This document shows positions 35,617 to 45,210 of a DNA stretch of 56,234 bases, piece after piece; within the stretch, counting starts at the first letter, position 1, and every line of letters begins with the position of its first letter. The position numbers and the translations under genes were made by a program. The DNA is from an uncultured Bacteroidota bacterium (GTDB lineage Bacteria > Bacteroidota > Bacteroidia > Bacteroidales > F082): positions 1-56,234 of the forward strand of contig CAITDJ010000031.1 of the NCBI GenBank assembly GCA_903891085.1, written 5' to 3'. The notes below the pieces were generated by a model that did not search any database, was not told the DNA's origin, and saw nothing but the letters and a program-made list of their open reading frames with translations.

Positions 35617-37140
35617 CTATCCAAGGCTTCCTATTTCTTTTTCAACATCTTCCAACATTTCACAACGTTTTACCAGTGCTTTCATGGCATTGTGGTCGTT
35701 GTATAAAGGACGGTCAATCTCAAGAAAATCAACATAACGCCTTATAACTTCATGGGCCTTGGTTGTCCCTTTGCCGAAAGTATATTCTCTGAAATCGAGT
35801 GCCTGTGCGGCAGCCATCAATTCGATGCCAATAATACCGTAAGCATTATCGAGAATCTGATTGTTCTTCAAAGCCGTATTCATCCCCATCGAAACGAAAT
35901 CTTCCTGATCGGCAGCTGCCGGAATTGATTGTATACTTGCCGGCGCTGACAAAATACGCTGTTCAACAATCTGCATATCAGCTGTATATTGTGATAACAT
36001 CAAGCCTGAAAACATACCGGCACCTTTGGTTAAAAAGGCTGGCAACCCAACACTCAGGGCAGGATTATTCAAACGATTCATGCGACGCTCCGAAAGAACA
36101 CAAACCATGGTAACCGCAATTCCGGCCATATCCATGGGTAATGAAACCGGTGAGCCCTGAAAGTTTGCTCCTGAAAGCTGGATATTTTCTTCAGGGAAAA
36201 AGATTGGGTTGTCGCCCACACCATTCAACTCAATTTCAACCTGCGAACGCGCCCAGGCCAATGCATCGTGTGCCGCACCAATTACCTGCGGTGAAGAACG
36301 CATACTATAGGCATCCTGCACTTTGCATTTTACTTTTCCCTCGAACAGATCGCCTCCGCCAACAATTTTATTGATGGCTGCTGCGCTACGCATGGCTCCT
36401 TTAAAACCGCGGACTTCATGAATTTTTGGCGCATAAGGTTTCATATTGGCTTTCAAGGCTTCGAGCGACATGGCAGCAGCAATTTCGGCCTGTTTCATCA
36501 GATTATCAGCATCAACCAAAAAGATGGCACTCATGGCTGTGAGCACATTAGATCCATTGATGGTGGCTAATCCGTCTCTTGCCATCAATCCGGGAACAGG
36601 AATTCCGGCACGGTTCAAGGCTTCTTTTCCCTCAAGCAACTCTCCTTCATAATAGGCTTTTCCTTCACCCATCATTAGTAAGGCAATTTGCGACATAGGT
36701 GCCAGATCGCCCGAAGCGCCAACACTCCCTTTCTGACAAACATAAGGCGTGACTCCTTTGTTGAGCATATCCACCAGAGTTTGCGTGATCTCAATTCTGC
36801 AACCGGAGTTCCCGTGTGCATGAACATTCGCCCGGCCCAACATGGCACCGCGCACATGCTCAAGTGGCATGGCATCACCAATACCAGCGGCATGATTGTA
36901 AACCAGGTACTTCTGAAAATCTTTTACCTGATCATCATTCAACACCACTTCCGAAAATTCACCAATACCCGTATTTACGCCATACATTATTTCACGAGCG
37001 ACTATTTTGCGCTCGAGCATATCACGGCATTTATTAATCCGGTTCACTGCATCGGGATGCAATTCGACCTTTTTTCCATGTCGTGCTACAGCAACCACAT
37101 CGTGAATTGTGAGGTTTGCTCCTGTTATAATTAAGCTCAT
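35617..37140 (-). CDS. HAL/PAL-family aromatic amino acid ammonia-lyase, substrate uncertain
   Basis: 507 residues. The MIO prosthetic group would form from Ala-Ser-Gly in GSVGASGDLAPMSQ. The fold signature is complete, but residues near the substrate differ from histidine ammonia-lyase: LVYNHAAGIG instead of the NLV.SHA.GVG type, INGSN instead of NGTQ, and QEDFVSMG instead of QEDHVSMG. The enzyme should eliminate ammonia from an aromatic amino acid to form an acrylate, but histidine is less sure than for the neighbour at 37693-39210. No hutU, hutI or formiminoglutamate gene is present. It may head an operon with two membrane proteins. Confidence 0.85.
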   Translation of the reverse strand: MSLIITGANLTIHDVVAVARHGKKVELHPDAVNRINKCRDMLERKIVAREIMYGVNTGIGEFSEVVLNDDQVKDFQKYLVYNHAAGIGDAMPLEHVRGAMLGRANVHAHGNSGCRIEITQTLVDMLNKGVTPYVCQKGSVGASGDLAPMSQIALLMMGEGKAYYEGELLEGKEALNRAGIPVPGLMARDGLATINGSNVLTAMSAIFLVDADNLMKQAEIAAAMSLEALKANMKPYAPKIHEVRGFKGAMRSAAAINKIVGGGDLFEGKVKCKVQDAYSMRSSPQVIGAAHDALAWARSQVEIELNGVGDNPIFFPEENIQLSGANFQGSPVSLPMDMAGIAVTMVCVLSERRMNRLNNPALSVGLPAFLTKGAGMFSGLMLSQYTADMQIVEQRILSAPASIQSIPAAADQEDFVSMGMNTALKNNQILDNAYGIIGIELMAAAQALDFREYTFGKGTTKAHEVIRRYVDFLEIDRPLYNDHNAMKALVKRCEMLEDVEKEIGSLG

Positions 37141-37180
37141 TTTGAATGATTTAAATGATTATAATTTAAGTATTTTGCTG

Positions 37181-37214
37181 CTAAGTTAATCACATTTACT
37201 TTTAGATTGACAAA
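37181..37214 (-). promoter_or_regulatory. Candidate promoter of the first lyase gene
   Basis: On the minus strand TTTG (37211-37214), 22-nt spacer, TAACTTAG (37181-37188), one mismatch from TAnnTTTG, 40 bases upstream of the ATG at 37140. Confidence 0.4.
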
Positions 37215-37335
37215 TTCAGCATCGAAATCAATCACAAATAAAAAATAAAGATTGAAATTTCTGAAGTGAAAGCGCCAACGGACTTTTTAACCTAAAAATA
37301 GGATAAATTAGCCTAATTTTACTGTAAATTCTGAA

Positions 37336-37671
37336 TTGATGTCTAACGAAATTACGGTACAATCGCTTACAAATGAAACGCAAATCCATGCTGCCATTCT
37401 TTTGTATTTTTATAGTAACCAATGTGCGCCCTGCATCAGCCTGCGACCAAAAGTAGAAGAATTGGTGGCGAGTGAATTTCCAGAAATGGAACTTCAACTG
37501 ATTGATTCACAAAATTATCCGGAAGTTACAGCCTCATTTGGCGTATTTACTTTCCCTACACTGGTCATCTTTTTTGAAGGGAAAGAATTCCAACGATACA
37601 GCAAATACGTTTCACTTTCGCAATTGAGCGAAGCCATTTCGAGACCTTACAATATGCTTTTCGAAGTATAG
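37336..37671 (+). CDS. Thioredoxin-family protein
   Basis: 111 residues, thioredoxin length. The active site reads YSNQCAPCISLRPKVEELV, a CAPC motif in place of the usual CGPC, followed by the cis-proline loop FGVFTFPTLVIFFEGKE. It is cytoplasmic (no signal peptide) and would reduce or exchange disulfides. It lies between the two lyase genes, divergent from the first and convergent with the second; whether it serves them is unknown. The CxxC variant should shift the redox potential relative to standard thioredoxin. Confidence 0.9.
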   Translation: MMSNEITVQSLTNETQIHAAILLYFYSNQCAPCISLRPKVEELVASEFPEMELQLIDSQNYPEVTASFGVFTFPTLVIFFEGKEFQRYSKYVSLSQLSEAISRPYNMLFEV

Positions 37672-37692
37672 TTCAGTCTATTAATTTCAGAA

Positions 37693-39210
37693 TTAAATAC
37701 CCTGTATCAGAGCATCTGGTATATTGAGCGGAATGGTCCGCAAAAACTGCACTGATTTTTCTATCAAAGGATACATCACCACATCTTTTTCGATGAATGG
37801 GACTTCTTTACGATATTCACGAACAAAATCTTCGATAAAGGGTGATGATTTTAATGGCTTTCTAAATTCCAGTGCCTGTGCGGCATTGAATAGCTCAATG
37901 GCCAGAATTCGTTCGAGATTGAAAACAACCCGCAATGTTTTCGTCGCCGCATTGGCCCCCATACTTACATGATCTTCCTGTCCCTGCGAGGATTCAATGG
38001 TATCGACCGAAGCGGGAGTACATAATTGTTTATTCTGACTGACCAGACTTGCAGCAGTATACTGAGGGATCATAAACCCTGAATTTAGTCCGGGCTCTTT
38101 CACTAAAAAGGCAGGCAATCCGCGTTTACCATGCAATAACTGGTATGTTCGGCGTTCGGCAATGCTTCCCCATTCGGCCAGTGCAATTGCCAGGTTATCA
38201 AGTGCCAGTGCCAAAGGCTGGCCATGGAAATTGCCTGCAGAAATAATCAGGTCTTCATCCGGAAAAATCGTTGGATTATCTGTAACCGCATTGATTTCGT
38301 TACTAAAAACATAAGCCACATAATTCACCGAATCTTTGGATGCACCATGCACCTGCGGAATGCAACGAAAAGAATATGGATCTTGCACATGCTTTTTTGG
38401 CTGATTGATCAACTCACTACCTTCCAATAATTTACGAATTCTATCGGCGGTTGCAATCTGTCCTTTGTGATGACGAATCTGGTGAACCTGATCAAAAAAC
38501 GGCTCAATTCTTCCATCGAAAGCCTCCAACGAAATGGTTGAAATAATATCGGCCAAAATAGATAAACGAAATGTTTTGAGCAAGGCAAAAACACCATACG
38601 CACTCATAAACTGTGTGCCATTCAATAAGGCCAAGCCTTCTTTCGACTTTAATTCCAACGAATGCCAGCCCAGCTCATTGTAAACATCTTCTGTAGTTCG
38701 CTGTTCCCCCTTATAATACACTTCTCCCAAACCCAGTAATGGCAATGAAAGGTGTGCCAATGGTGCCAGGTCGCCTGATGCACCCAACGATCCCATTTCA
38801 TAAACAACCGGCAAAATATCATGGTTGAAAAAATCGACAAGCCGCTGCACTGTTTCAAGCTGAACCCCCGAATGGCCATAGGATAAACTCTGCACTTTCA
38901 GTAACAGCATTAGTTTGATGATTTCTTTCGGAACAGGTGCGCCTGTGCCGCAAGCATGTGACATTACCAGGTTTTTTTGCAACGTTCCCAAATCCTCCGC
39001 TGAAATTGTAGTGTCACACAGCGAACCAAAACCGGTTGTTATTCCATAGATCGGTGCATCACTTTCAGCAGTTTTTCGGTCAAGATACACACGGCAATGA
39101 ATAATTTTTTTCACCGATTCATCCGAAATTTTCAAGGTATAATGACCATGTATAATATCGAAAACCTGTTTGAATGTTAATTTTTCCGAATTAATTGTGT
39201 GTATTTTCAT
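37693..39210 (-). CDS. hutH: Histidine ammonia-lyase
   Basis: 505 residues from the ATG at 39210 (MKIHTINSEKLTF); an in-frame start at 39258 adds 16 residues without family similarity. MIO motif GSLGASGDLAPLAHLSLPL; substrate region LQKNLVMSHACGTGAPVP with the Ser-His pair of histidine lyases; ALLNGTQFMSAYG; and QEDHVSMGANAATK with the HAL-type Glu and His. It converts L-histidine to urocanate and ammonia. Bacterial HutH is about 500-510 residues. It lies 114 bp downstream of hisS, on the same strand, and no other hut genes are nearby. Confidence 0.88.
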   Translation of the reverse strand: MKIHTINSEKLTFKQVFDIIHGHYTLKISDESVKKIIHCRVYLDRKTAESDAPIYGITTGFGSLCDTTISAEDLGTLQKNLVMSHACGTGAPVPKEIIKLMLLLKVQSLSYGHSGVQLETVQRLVDFFNHDILPVVYEMGSLGASGDLAPLAHLSLPLLGLGEVYYKGEQRTTEDVYNELGWHSLELKSKEGLALLNGTQFMSAYGVFALLKTFRLSILADIISTISLEAFDGRIEPFFDQVHQIRHHKGQIATADRIRKLLEGSELINQPKKHVQDPYSFRCIPQVHGASKDSVNYVAYVFSNEINAVTDNPTIFPDEDLIISAGNFHGQPLALALDNLAIALAEWGSIAERRTYQLLHGKRGLPAFLVKEPGLNSGFMIPQYTAASLVSQNKQLCTPASVDTIESSQGQEDHVSMGANAATKTLRVVFNLERILAIELFNAAQALEFRKPLKSSPFIEDFVREYRKEVPFIEKDVVMYPLIEKSVQFLRTIPLNIPDALIQGI

Positions 39211-39324
39211 AAATATTATGCTTAAAATAAATTCATCAACAGATTGATTTGAAACCAATTACATCTGAATAGGTGAAACTAGATGGCGATTGCACATTTA
39301 TTAAACCATCAAATTATAATAAAA

Positions 39325-40698
39325 TCAGCATGCTGCTAAATCCTTCATAATCTGAACCATTTCATTTTTTTCGACCGTAGTTTGCTCCCCTGATGCCATG
39401 TTCTTGATGGTAAATTGATTGTGTTCAATTTCATTTTCACCGGCAATAATCACAAAGGGTATTTGCTTTTGGTCAGCATATTTGATCTGCTTTTTCATTT
39501 TTTCGTGATCAGGATAAATTTCGGTATTGAGTCCCGCTTCGCGCAATTTTTGAACAAAGGGCAAACAATACAACTCTTCTTTTTCACCGAAATTTACAAA
39601 AAGCGCGATGGTTGTTTCTGAAGTTCCACCCGGAAATAGCGCCAGTTCTGTCATCACATCGAAAATCCGATCAGCTCCAAAACTTATTCCAACCCCTGAA
39701 ACGCCGGGCATACCAAAAATACCTGTTAAATCATCGTAACGGCCACCACCACAGATACTTCCCATGGATGCATCTTTTGATTTCACTTCAAAAATCGCAC
39801 CGGTATAATAGTTCAATCCACGGGCCAGCGTAAGATCCAACTCAAAATCGAGACCTAATTCAAAACTTTCCAGGTAGTTAAACAAGGTCGAAATCTCTTC
39901 AATTCCCTTCAAGCCTGTTTCAGTCTGACCTATTAATTGTTTAAGCTTTTCAATTTTTTCACGCGAAATCCCTGTCATGAAAAGCACCGGCTGCAACAAT
40001 GCAATGGATTCAGCAGACAATCCCTTTTCGACAAGTTCCTTGTTAACCAATTCAATACCAATCTTATCGAGCTTATCGATGGCCACAGTAATATCGGTCA
40101 GTCGTTCGGTGGCCCCGATATATTCAGCAATGCCGGATAGTATTTTCCTGTTATTAATTTTGACAACCACATTGATTTTCAGCTTCTTAAAAACATCATC
40201 AACAATCTGAACCAATTCAGCTTCATTGAGTAATGAATCACTTCCCACAACATCCACATCACATTGATAAAACTCGCGGTAACGTCCTTTCTGTGGTCGG
40301 TCGGCCCGCCAAACGGGCTGCATCTGATATCGCTTGAATGGGAAAACAATGTCGTTGCGGTATTGAACCACAAAACGTGCAAAAGGAACCGTTAAATCGT
40401 AACGCAGGCCCTTTTCACTAATCTGCGTGGCCATCCTGACCGAATTCAGATTTCCCGAAGTTGTATCAATACCCGAAAGGAAATCACCCGAATTGAGCAC
40501 CTTAAAGAGAAGTTTATCTCCTTCTTCACCATATTTACCAAGCAAAGTGGATAAGTTCTCCATGGCCGGCGTTTCAATTGGCAGATAGCCAAACCGTTTG
40601 AAGACGCTTTTGATGGTATCAAAGATAAAATAACGTTTTACCATGGTTTGCGGATCGAAATCGCGCATTCCTTTTGGTATTGAAGGTTTCTGAGCCAT
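39325..40698 (-). CDS. hisS: Histidyl-tRNA synthetase
   Basis: 457 residues. Class II motif 1 region ([13 protein letters not shown]...), motif 2 [23 protein letters not shown], the histidine-binding [14 protein letters not shown] and GGRYDDL, and motif 3 [14 protein letters not shown], followed by the C-terminal anticodon-binding domain ([11 protein letters not shown]...FVIIAGENE). It charges tRNA-His. It lies 36 bp downstream of the WbuC-like gene, same strand. A TAAATTTG -7 box (40718-40725, minus strand) may give it its own promoter within that gap. Confidence 0.96.
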   Translation of the reverse strand: MAQKPSIPKGMRDFDPQTMVKRYFIFDTIKSVFKRFGYLPIETPAMENLSTLLGKYGEEGDKLLFKVLNSGDFLSGIDTTSGNLNSVRMATQISEKGLRYDLTVPFARFVVQYRNDIVFPFKRYQMQPVWRADRPQKGRYREFYQCDVDVVGSDSLLNEAELVQIVDDVFKKLKINVVVKINNRKILSGIAEYIGATERLTDITVAIDKLDKIGIELVNKELVEKGLSAESIALLQPVLFMTGISREKIEKLKQLIGQTETGLKGIEEISTLFNYLESFELGLDFELDLTLARGLNYYTGAIFEVKSKDASMGSICGGGRYDDLTGIFGMPGVSGVGISFGADRIFDVMTELALFPGGTSETTIALFVNFGEKEELYCLPFVQKLREAGLNTEIYPDHEKMKKQIKYADQKQIPFVIIAGENEIEHNQFTIKNMASGEQTTVEKNEMVQIMKDLAAC

Positions 40699-40734
40699 AG
40701 ATGAATGTTTTCGGATGCAAATTTACGAAAACCC

Positions 40735-41208
40735 TTAAGCAAGACCGAGTTTCGCGAGAATAGAATTCAGATAATCCGCACAGGCTTCATTTCCTTCTTT
40801 GGGTGCCCAGCTGGCGAAGTTCTTGTCGTCAATCGGGTTATACGGTCCGTTTTTTATTTCATAAGCCACTGAACCTGCTTGCAGACTTATCACAGTGTGC
40901 CAGGTTCGGGGTGGAATTTCACAAGCGTAATTACCTGTATTTGTATCCAATACGATAAAATCGCTGATGTCACCAACATCATTAAACTCAACCACAACGA
41001 TGCTCCCTCTCAAACAAAAGAAAACCTCCGTTTTGTCAGGATCCTGATGCTTATGCGGCTGTATGTATGTTCCGGGTTCCATCGCATTCAACATTCGCTG
41101 CAACAAGTCATCCAACTGGGGATGATAATTATAATTCATACGCCTACGTGGTGAATTCTTTGCCTTTTGGGAAATTGTTTCGATGAAAGTATTGTCAATT
41201 TTTATCAT
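40735..41208 (-). CDS. WbuC family cupin-fold metalloprotein
   Basis: 157 residues. The N-terminus IDNTFIETISQKAKNSPRRRMNYNYHP is the WbuC signature; the cupin core shows QPHKHQDPDKTEVFFCLRGSIVVVEF (HxH metal ligands and Glu) and IPPRTWHTVISLQAGSVAYEIKNGPY (second metal His). WbuC proteins occur in O-antigen and other polysaccharide loci and are presumed metal-dependent sugar-modifying cupins, but the reaction is unknown. Here no polysaccharide genes adjoin; the next gene is hisS. Confidence 0.88.
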   Translation of the reverse strand: MIKIDNTFIETISQKAKNSPRRRMNYNYHPQLDDLLQRMLNAMEPGTYIQPHKHQDPDKTEVFFCLRGSIVVVEFNDVGDISDFIVLDTNTGNYACEIPPRTWHTVISLQAGSVAYEIKNGPYNPIDDKNFASWAPKEGNEACADYLNSILAKLGLA

Positions 41209-41381
41209 AGATACTATATTAATTCTTAGTCAATTATTCAATTGCTGCAAAGGTATGATTGTTCTGAACTGCAGAAGAAGTGCCACAGATTAAAAAATTA
41301 GCAGCCAAATATAAACCGATGCGTTTTGCGAAAAACATTATGCCGTAATTTCGCCCGAAATCTCAACATAACTGAATTATT

Positions 41382-42689
41382 ATGAATCATGTTCCATTGA
41401 TGATACCTCCCATTTGGGCTTCACTTCCATTTGTAGTCATGTTGCTGACAATTGCACTTGGACCCTTGTTCTTCAACCAATGGTGGGAACATAATAAGAA
41501 TAAACTCATCGTGTCTTTTGCCCTGGGCATACCGACTTCAATCTATATGGTAATGAATGGGTTGGGCGGAAACATTGCCTATAATCTGATATTTGACTAT
41601 ATCCCATTTATCATTTTATTGGGCTCACTTTTTGTCATAACAGGAGGAATCCAATTCAAGGGTAATATTTCAGCTAAACCGCTCACCAACACCACCTTTT
41701 TGGCGTTAGGCGCCATTTTCGCTTCGGTCATGGGAACAACAGGTGCTGCCATGTTATTAATCAGGCCGGTAATTAATACCAATGCTGAGAGAAAATACAA
41801 AGTTCATACGATCCTGTTTTTTATTGCCATTGTGGCCAATTGTGGAGGCTTACTTACACCACTCGGCGATCCGCCATTGTTTTTATTGTATCTGAAAGGA
41901 GCCGGTTTCACATGGTTTCTGTCGTTGACCAGAGAATGGGCAACAGTCAACGGCTTGCTTCTGCTGGTTTTCTTTATGTATGATACCTATTACTATAAAA
42001 AAGAGTCTGTAACAGACCTTCAAATAGACAATACCCTTGTTAAACCAATTCAAATTTCAGGCGCATATAATTTTCTGTTTCTGATCGGAATCGTTCTATC
42101 AGTTGCCTTTATCAATGAAAACTACATTCAGGCAATTCATGAAAATCATTACCTATCCTTTCTTCGTGAAGCAGCGATGGTATTTTTTGCCGTTTTATCC
42201 CTCACGCTGACACCAAAGAAACTCAGATCGGACAACAAATTTACCTGGGGACCCATTACAGAGGTGGCCTATTTATTTTTAGGAATTTTTGTTACTATGG
42301 TACCAACCCTGATTTATTTGCAGGCGAATGCGGCATCACTCGGATTGAAAACACCTGCTGCCTTTTATTATGCTGCCGGAAGCCTGAGTTCATTTTTAGA
42401 CAATGCACCCACCGCGTTGGCTTTTTATGAGGTTGCAAAAGGTATGTTGGCTTCATTTCCTGGGGCTAATCTGGTCGCTGGAATCCCTGAAACACTGCTG
42501 ACGGCAATCTCATTGGGCGCGGTATTTTTTGGTTCGATGTCTTATATCGGCAATGGACCAAACTTCATGGTAAAAGCCATTGCCGAAGAGAACAATATAT
42601 CGATGCCAAGTTTCTTTGGCTATATGTTTAAATTTTCATTGATAATCCTGTTGCCAATCTATATCATTACACAACTTATCTTCTTGTAA
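41382..42689 (+). CDS. Sodium/proton antiporter (NhaD/ArsB-like ion transporter), copy 1
   Basis: 435 residues, about 11-12 transmembrane helices throughout. Conserved signatures of the ion-transporter superfamily are MGTTGAAMLLIRPVI, LTPLGDPPLFLLYL, SSFLDNAPTALAFYEVA and MSYIGNGPNFMVKAIAEE. These belong to the NhaD/CitM-like antiporters commonly annotated sodium:proton antiporter in Bacteroidota. It would exchange Na+ for H+ across the inner membrane. It is followed by a terminator, then a close paralogue, so the pair arose by tandem duplication but each has its own transcription unit. Confidence 0.88.
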   Translation: MNHVPLMIPPIWASLPFVVMLLTIALGPLFFNQWWEHNKNKLIVSFALGIPTSIYMVMNGLGGNIAYNLIFDYIPFIILLGSLFVITGGIQFKGNISAKPLTNTTFLALGAIFASVMGTTGAAMLLIRPVINTNAERKYKVHTILFFIAIVANCGGLLTPLGDPPLFLLYLKGAGFTWFLSLTREWATVNGLLLLVFFMYDTYYYKKESVTDLQIDNTLVKPIQISGAYNFLFLIGIVLSVAFINENYIQAIHENHYLSFLREAAMVFFAVLSLTLTPKKLRSDNKFTWGPITEVAYLFLGIFVTMVPTLIYLQANAASLGLKTPAAFYYAAGSLSSFLDNAPTALAFYEVAKGMLASFPGANLVAGIPETLLTAISLGAVFFGSMSYIGNGPNFMVKAIAEENNISMPSFFGYMFKFSLIILLPIYIITQLIFL

Positions 42690-42710
42690 ATCTGACGACT
42701 AGAAATATTT

Positions 42711-42746
42711 AAAAACAGGAATCTGCTACAGGCTCCTGTTTTTTTA
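42711..42746 (+). terminator. Terminator between the antiporter genes
   Basis: An 8-bp stem (AAACAGGA / TCCTGTTT, 42713-42741) and T-tract lie 24 bases after the first antiporter gene, so the duplicated genes are not simply one operon. Confidence 0.75.
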
Positions 42747-42819
42747 TTCTACAAACTGTAATCTAAAGATTTTACATAACAAAAAAAACATACTTTAGTA
42801 ACTCAAAAAATCATATAAA

Positions 42820-44124
42820 ATGGAACATGCTGCAGAACTAATCCCACTTTGGGCATCAGTGCCTTTTGGACTGATTTTGTTGTTTATTGCCATCGGGCCC
42901 TTGTTTCTCCATCATTGGTGGGAAAACAATAACAACAAACTGATCGTCTCACTTGTTTTGGGATTACCAACAGCGGTATATCTGATTATGAATGGATTAA
43001 CAGCTAATCTGATGCATCAGATGCTATTCGACTATATTCCGTTCATCATCCTGTTGGGCTCCTTGTTTGTCATAACCGGTGGAATCCAATTAAAAGGCGA
43101 TATTGAGGCAAAGCCATGGATTAATACACTTTTTCTGGGTATAGGCGCACTGTTGGCTTCCTTCATGGGAACCACAGGAGCGGCCATGCTGCTCATCCGG
43201 CCGGTCATAAAAACCAATAGTGAACGGACATTCAATGTGCATACCATCCTCTTTTTCATCGCTATAGTGGCCAACGCCGGAGGAATGCTTACACCGCTGG
43301 GCGATCCACCATTGTTCCTTCTTTATTTGCGGGGAGCTCCTTTTGAATGGTTCTTTACCCTCACAAAAGAATGGGTAACCGTGAACGTTATTTTATTGGT
43401 TATCTATTTCATTTTTGACAGTTATTATTATAAAAAAGAGCCTGCGCGAAATATCAAATCAGACAAAGAAAATGTCGAAAGGATAACCTTATCAGGCTCC
43501 TTTAATTTTTTCTTCCTCGTTGGTGTTGTACTTTCGGTCGCCTTTCTCAACGGAAACTACATTCAGTTGATTCACGAAAATCATTATTTTGCCTTCATGC
43601 GCGAAGTGGCTATGCTGATCTTTGCAGGATTATCCATCATGCTTACACCCAGGCTTTTGCGTATCGATAATAAATTTACCTGGGCCCCCATCATCGAAGT
43701 GGCATTCTTATTTCTGGGAATTTTCATCACCATGGTGCCAACCCTTCTTTACCTCAAAGAAAATGCGCACACATTGGGTTTAAACTCAGCCACAGCCTTT
43801 TATTACGCCACCGGTGGATTGAGCGCGTTTCTGGACAATGCACCAACTGCGTTGTCATTCCATAATCTGGCGACGGGTTTGGTTGACAACTACCCTAATG
43901 CTGTTTTAGTAGCAGGCATTCCTGAAGAATTACTCAGGGCAATCAGTCTGAGCGCTGTGTTTTTTGGCGCGATGACTTATATCGGAAACGGTCCAAATTT
44001 CATGGTGAAGGCCATTGCAGAGGAGAATAAAATAAAAATGCCGGGATTTTTCGGGTATATTTTTAAATTCTCGTTGATCGTGCTTTTACCGGTGTACATT
44101 TTGGTCCAGTTGATTTTTATATAA
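42820..44124 (+). CDS. Sodium/proton antiporter (NhaD/ArsB-like), copy 2
   Basis: 434 residues, same architecture and signatures as the gene 131 bp upstream (MGTTGAAMLLIRPVIKTNSER, LTPLGDPPLFLLYLRG, SAFLDNAPTALSFHNLA, MTYIGNGPNFMVKAIAEE). By eye most aligned positions are identical, with divergence concentrated at the N-terminus and in the central loop (YYYKKEPARNIKSDKENVERI). The pair points to a tandem duplication followed by divergence in ion preference or regulation. It is convergent with the kinase-like gene, with 12 bp between stops. Confidence 0.88.
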   Translation: MEHAAELIPLWASVPFGLILLFIAIGPLFLHHWWENNNNKLIVSLVLGLPTAVYLIMNGLTANLMHQMLFDYIPFIILLGSLFVITGGIQLKGDIEAKPWINTLFLGIGALLASFMGTTGAAMLLIRPVIKTNSERTFNVHTILFFIAIVANAGGMLTPLGDPPLFLLYLRGAPFEWFFTLTKEWVTVNVILLVIYFIFDSYYYKKEPARNIKSDKENVERITLSGSFNFFFLVGVVLSVAFLNGNYIQLIHENHYFAFMREVAMLIFAGLSIMLTPRLLRIDNKFTWAPIIEVAFLFLGIFITMVPTLLYLKENAHTLGLNSATAFYYATGGLSAFLDNAPTALSFHNLATGLVDNYPNAVLVAGIPEELLRAISLSAVFFGAMTYIGNGPNFMVKAIAEENKIKMPGFFGYIFKFSLIVLLPVYILVQLIFI

Positions 44125-44136
44125 ATTTATATTTCT

Positions 44137-45210
44137 CTATATCAGATATTTAGATTCAATAATCTTCCTTTCATCGACCATCAGTTGCAACAAGCAGAAT
44201 TGATTTTGTGCCCTGACAAGATTGTGCGTTGAAAAAGAGATCCGATAATAGCGATCATTTTCAAGATAATCATTTAAAAACCTGATTGCCTGCATATAAA
44301 CCAACATAATTCCTCCGAAATAAAGCAATCTTTTTTCGTCCTTTGTGATGATATTTTTCATGGCATCCAAATATCCATTTAGCATATTTGCCACAAATGC
44401 TTCCCGGAATTTTATCTTGCTCAAATCAGCTTCATCTTCAAGGGTATCGCTTGTCATACTTCGCAGCATATCGCCCACATCCGACAAAATTGTCCCCGGC
44501 ATTAGCGTATCATAATCTACAATACAAACCGGAAGCCGGGTGCTTTTTGAGAAAAGTATGTTACTTATTTTGGCATCTGTATGAAATATGCGAATTGGCA
44601 ATAGTTTTTGCTGTTGAATTGATTCAAATTCAGCGGTGATATGTGCAAATGATTTTTTTGCTTTGAGTAATTCCTTAGCTGCTTCTACTCTCTCAATGGT
44701 TGCACTGGCAACTGTCTCATTGAATTGCCATTCCCTGAAACTCAGGTTGTGAAAATTACTGAGTATGGTTTGAAATTTAGTCACCGAAACTCCATGGAGT
44801 AATCTGGTCAGGTTTCCAAATGAATTGGCAGTTTGATAGGCCTGTTCCGGATTTTCGGCGGTTTCACAAGTAAAGGTATTTTTAACGAAAGGAATCAGTC
44901 TCCACCAACCGCCATCTTCATCCCGAAAAAAATCATGACCATCCAATGTTGCAAGAAATCTGATTATTTGATAATCTTTGTTGCTGGCACGAATAAATGC
45001 TTCGGCCAGTTTCCAGTTGGATGCTATCTTTTCCGGATTGGGAAATACATGCGTATTGATTTTCTGTAAAATATAATCAGGTTCGGTTTCCGATGTTTCC
45101 TGCAATCCAAAGGTGGAATTGATATGACCAGTTCCGAAAGGCCGGCATTGATATCGTTGGGACTCAATTCCAAATACCTTCGCAATTCGCTGATATTTTT
45201 CTATTTCCAT
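44137..45210 (-). CDS. Aminoglycoside-phosphotransferase-fold kinase, probable N-acetylhexosamine 1-kinase-like
   Basis: 357 residues. The APH/choline-kinase fold is shown by FHTDAKISNILFS (catalytic HxDxxxxN loop) and VCIVDYDTLMPGT (the Asp of the metal loop). The N-terminus (FGTGHINSTFGLQE...YILQKINTHVFPN) has the wording of the NahK-like group that phosphorylates N-acetylhexosamines at C1. It overlaps the upstream nucleotidyltransferase by 10 bases, so both are tightly co-translated. With that enzyme it could convert GalNAc/GlcNAc to the 1-phosphate and then to the UDP-sugar. True aminoglycoside resistance is unlikely. Confidence 0.8.
   Translation of the reverse strand: MEIEKYQRIAKVFGIESQRYQCRPFGTGHINSTFGLQETSETEPDYILQKINTHVFPNPEKIASNWKLAEAFIRASNKDYQIIRFLATLDGHDFFRDEDGGWWRLIPFVKNTFTCETAENPEQAYQTANSFGNLTRLLHGVSVTKFQTILSNFHNLSFREWQFNETVASATIERVEAAKELLKAKKSFAHITAEFESIQQQKLLPIRIFHTDAKISNILFSKSTRLPVCIVDYDTLMPGTILSDVGDMLRSMTSDTLEDEADLSKIKFREAFVANMLNGYLDAMKNIITKDEKRLLYFGGIMLVYMQAIRFLNDYLENDRYYRISFSTHNLVRAQNQFCLLQLMVDERKIIESKYLI

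Noticed and set aside
39211..39258. 16-residue N-terminal extension of hutH
   Set aside because: The text before MKIHTINSEKLTF has no family similarity and no ribosome-binding site.
44137..45210. Aminoglycoside resistance gene
   Set aside because: Only the general APH fold is shared; overlap with a sugar nucleotidyltransferase gene and the NahK-like N-terminus point to sugar phosphorylation.
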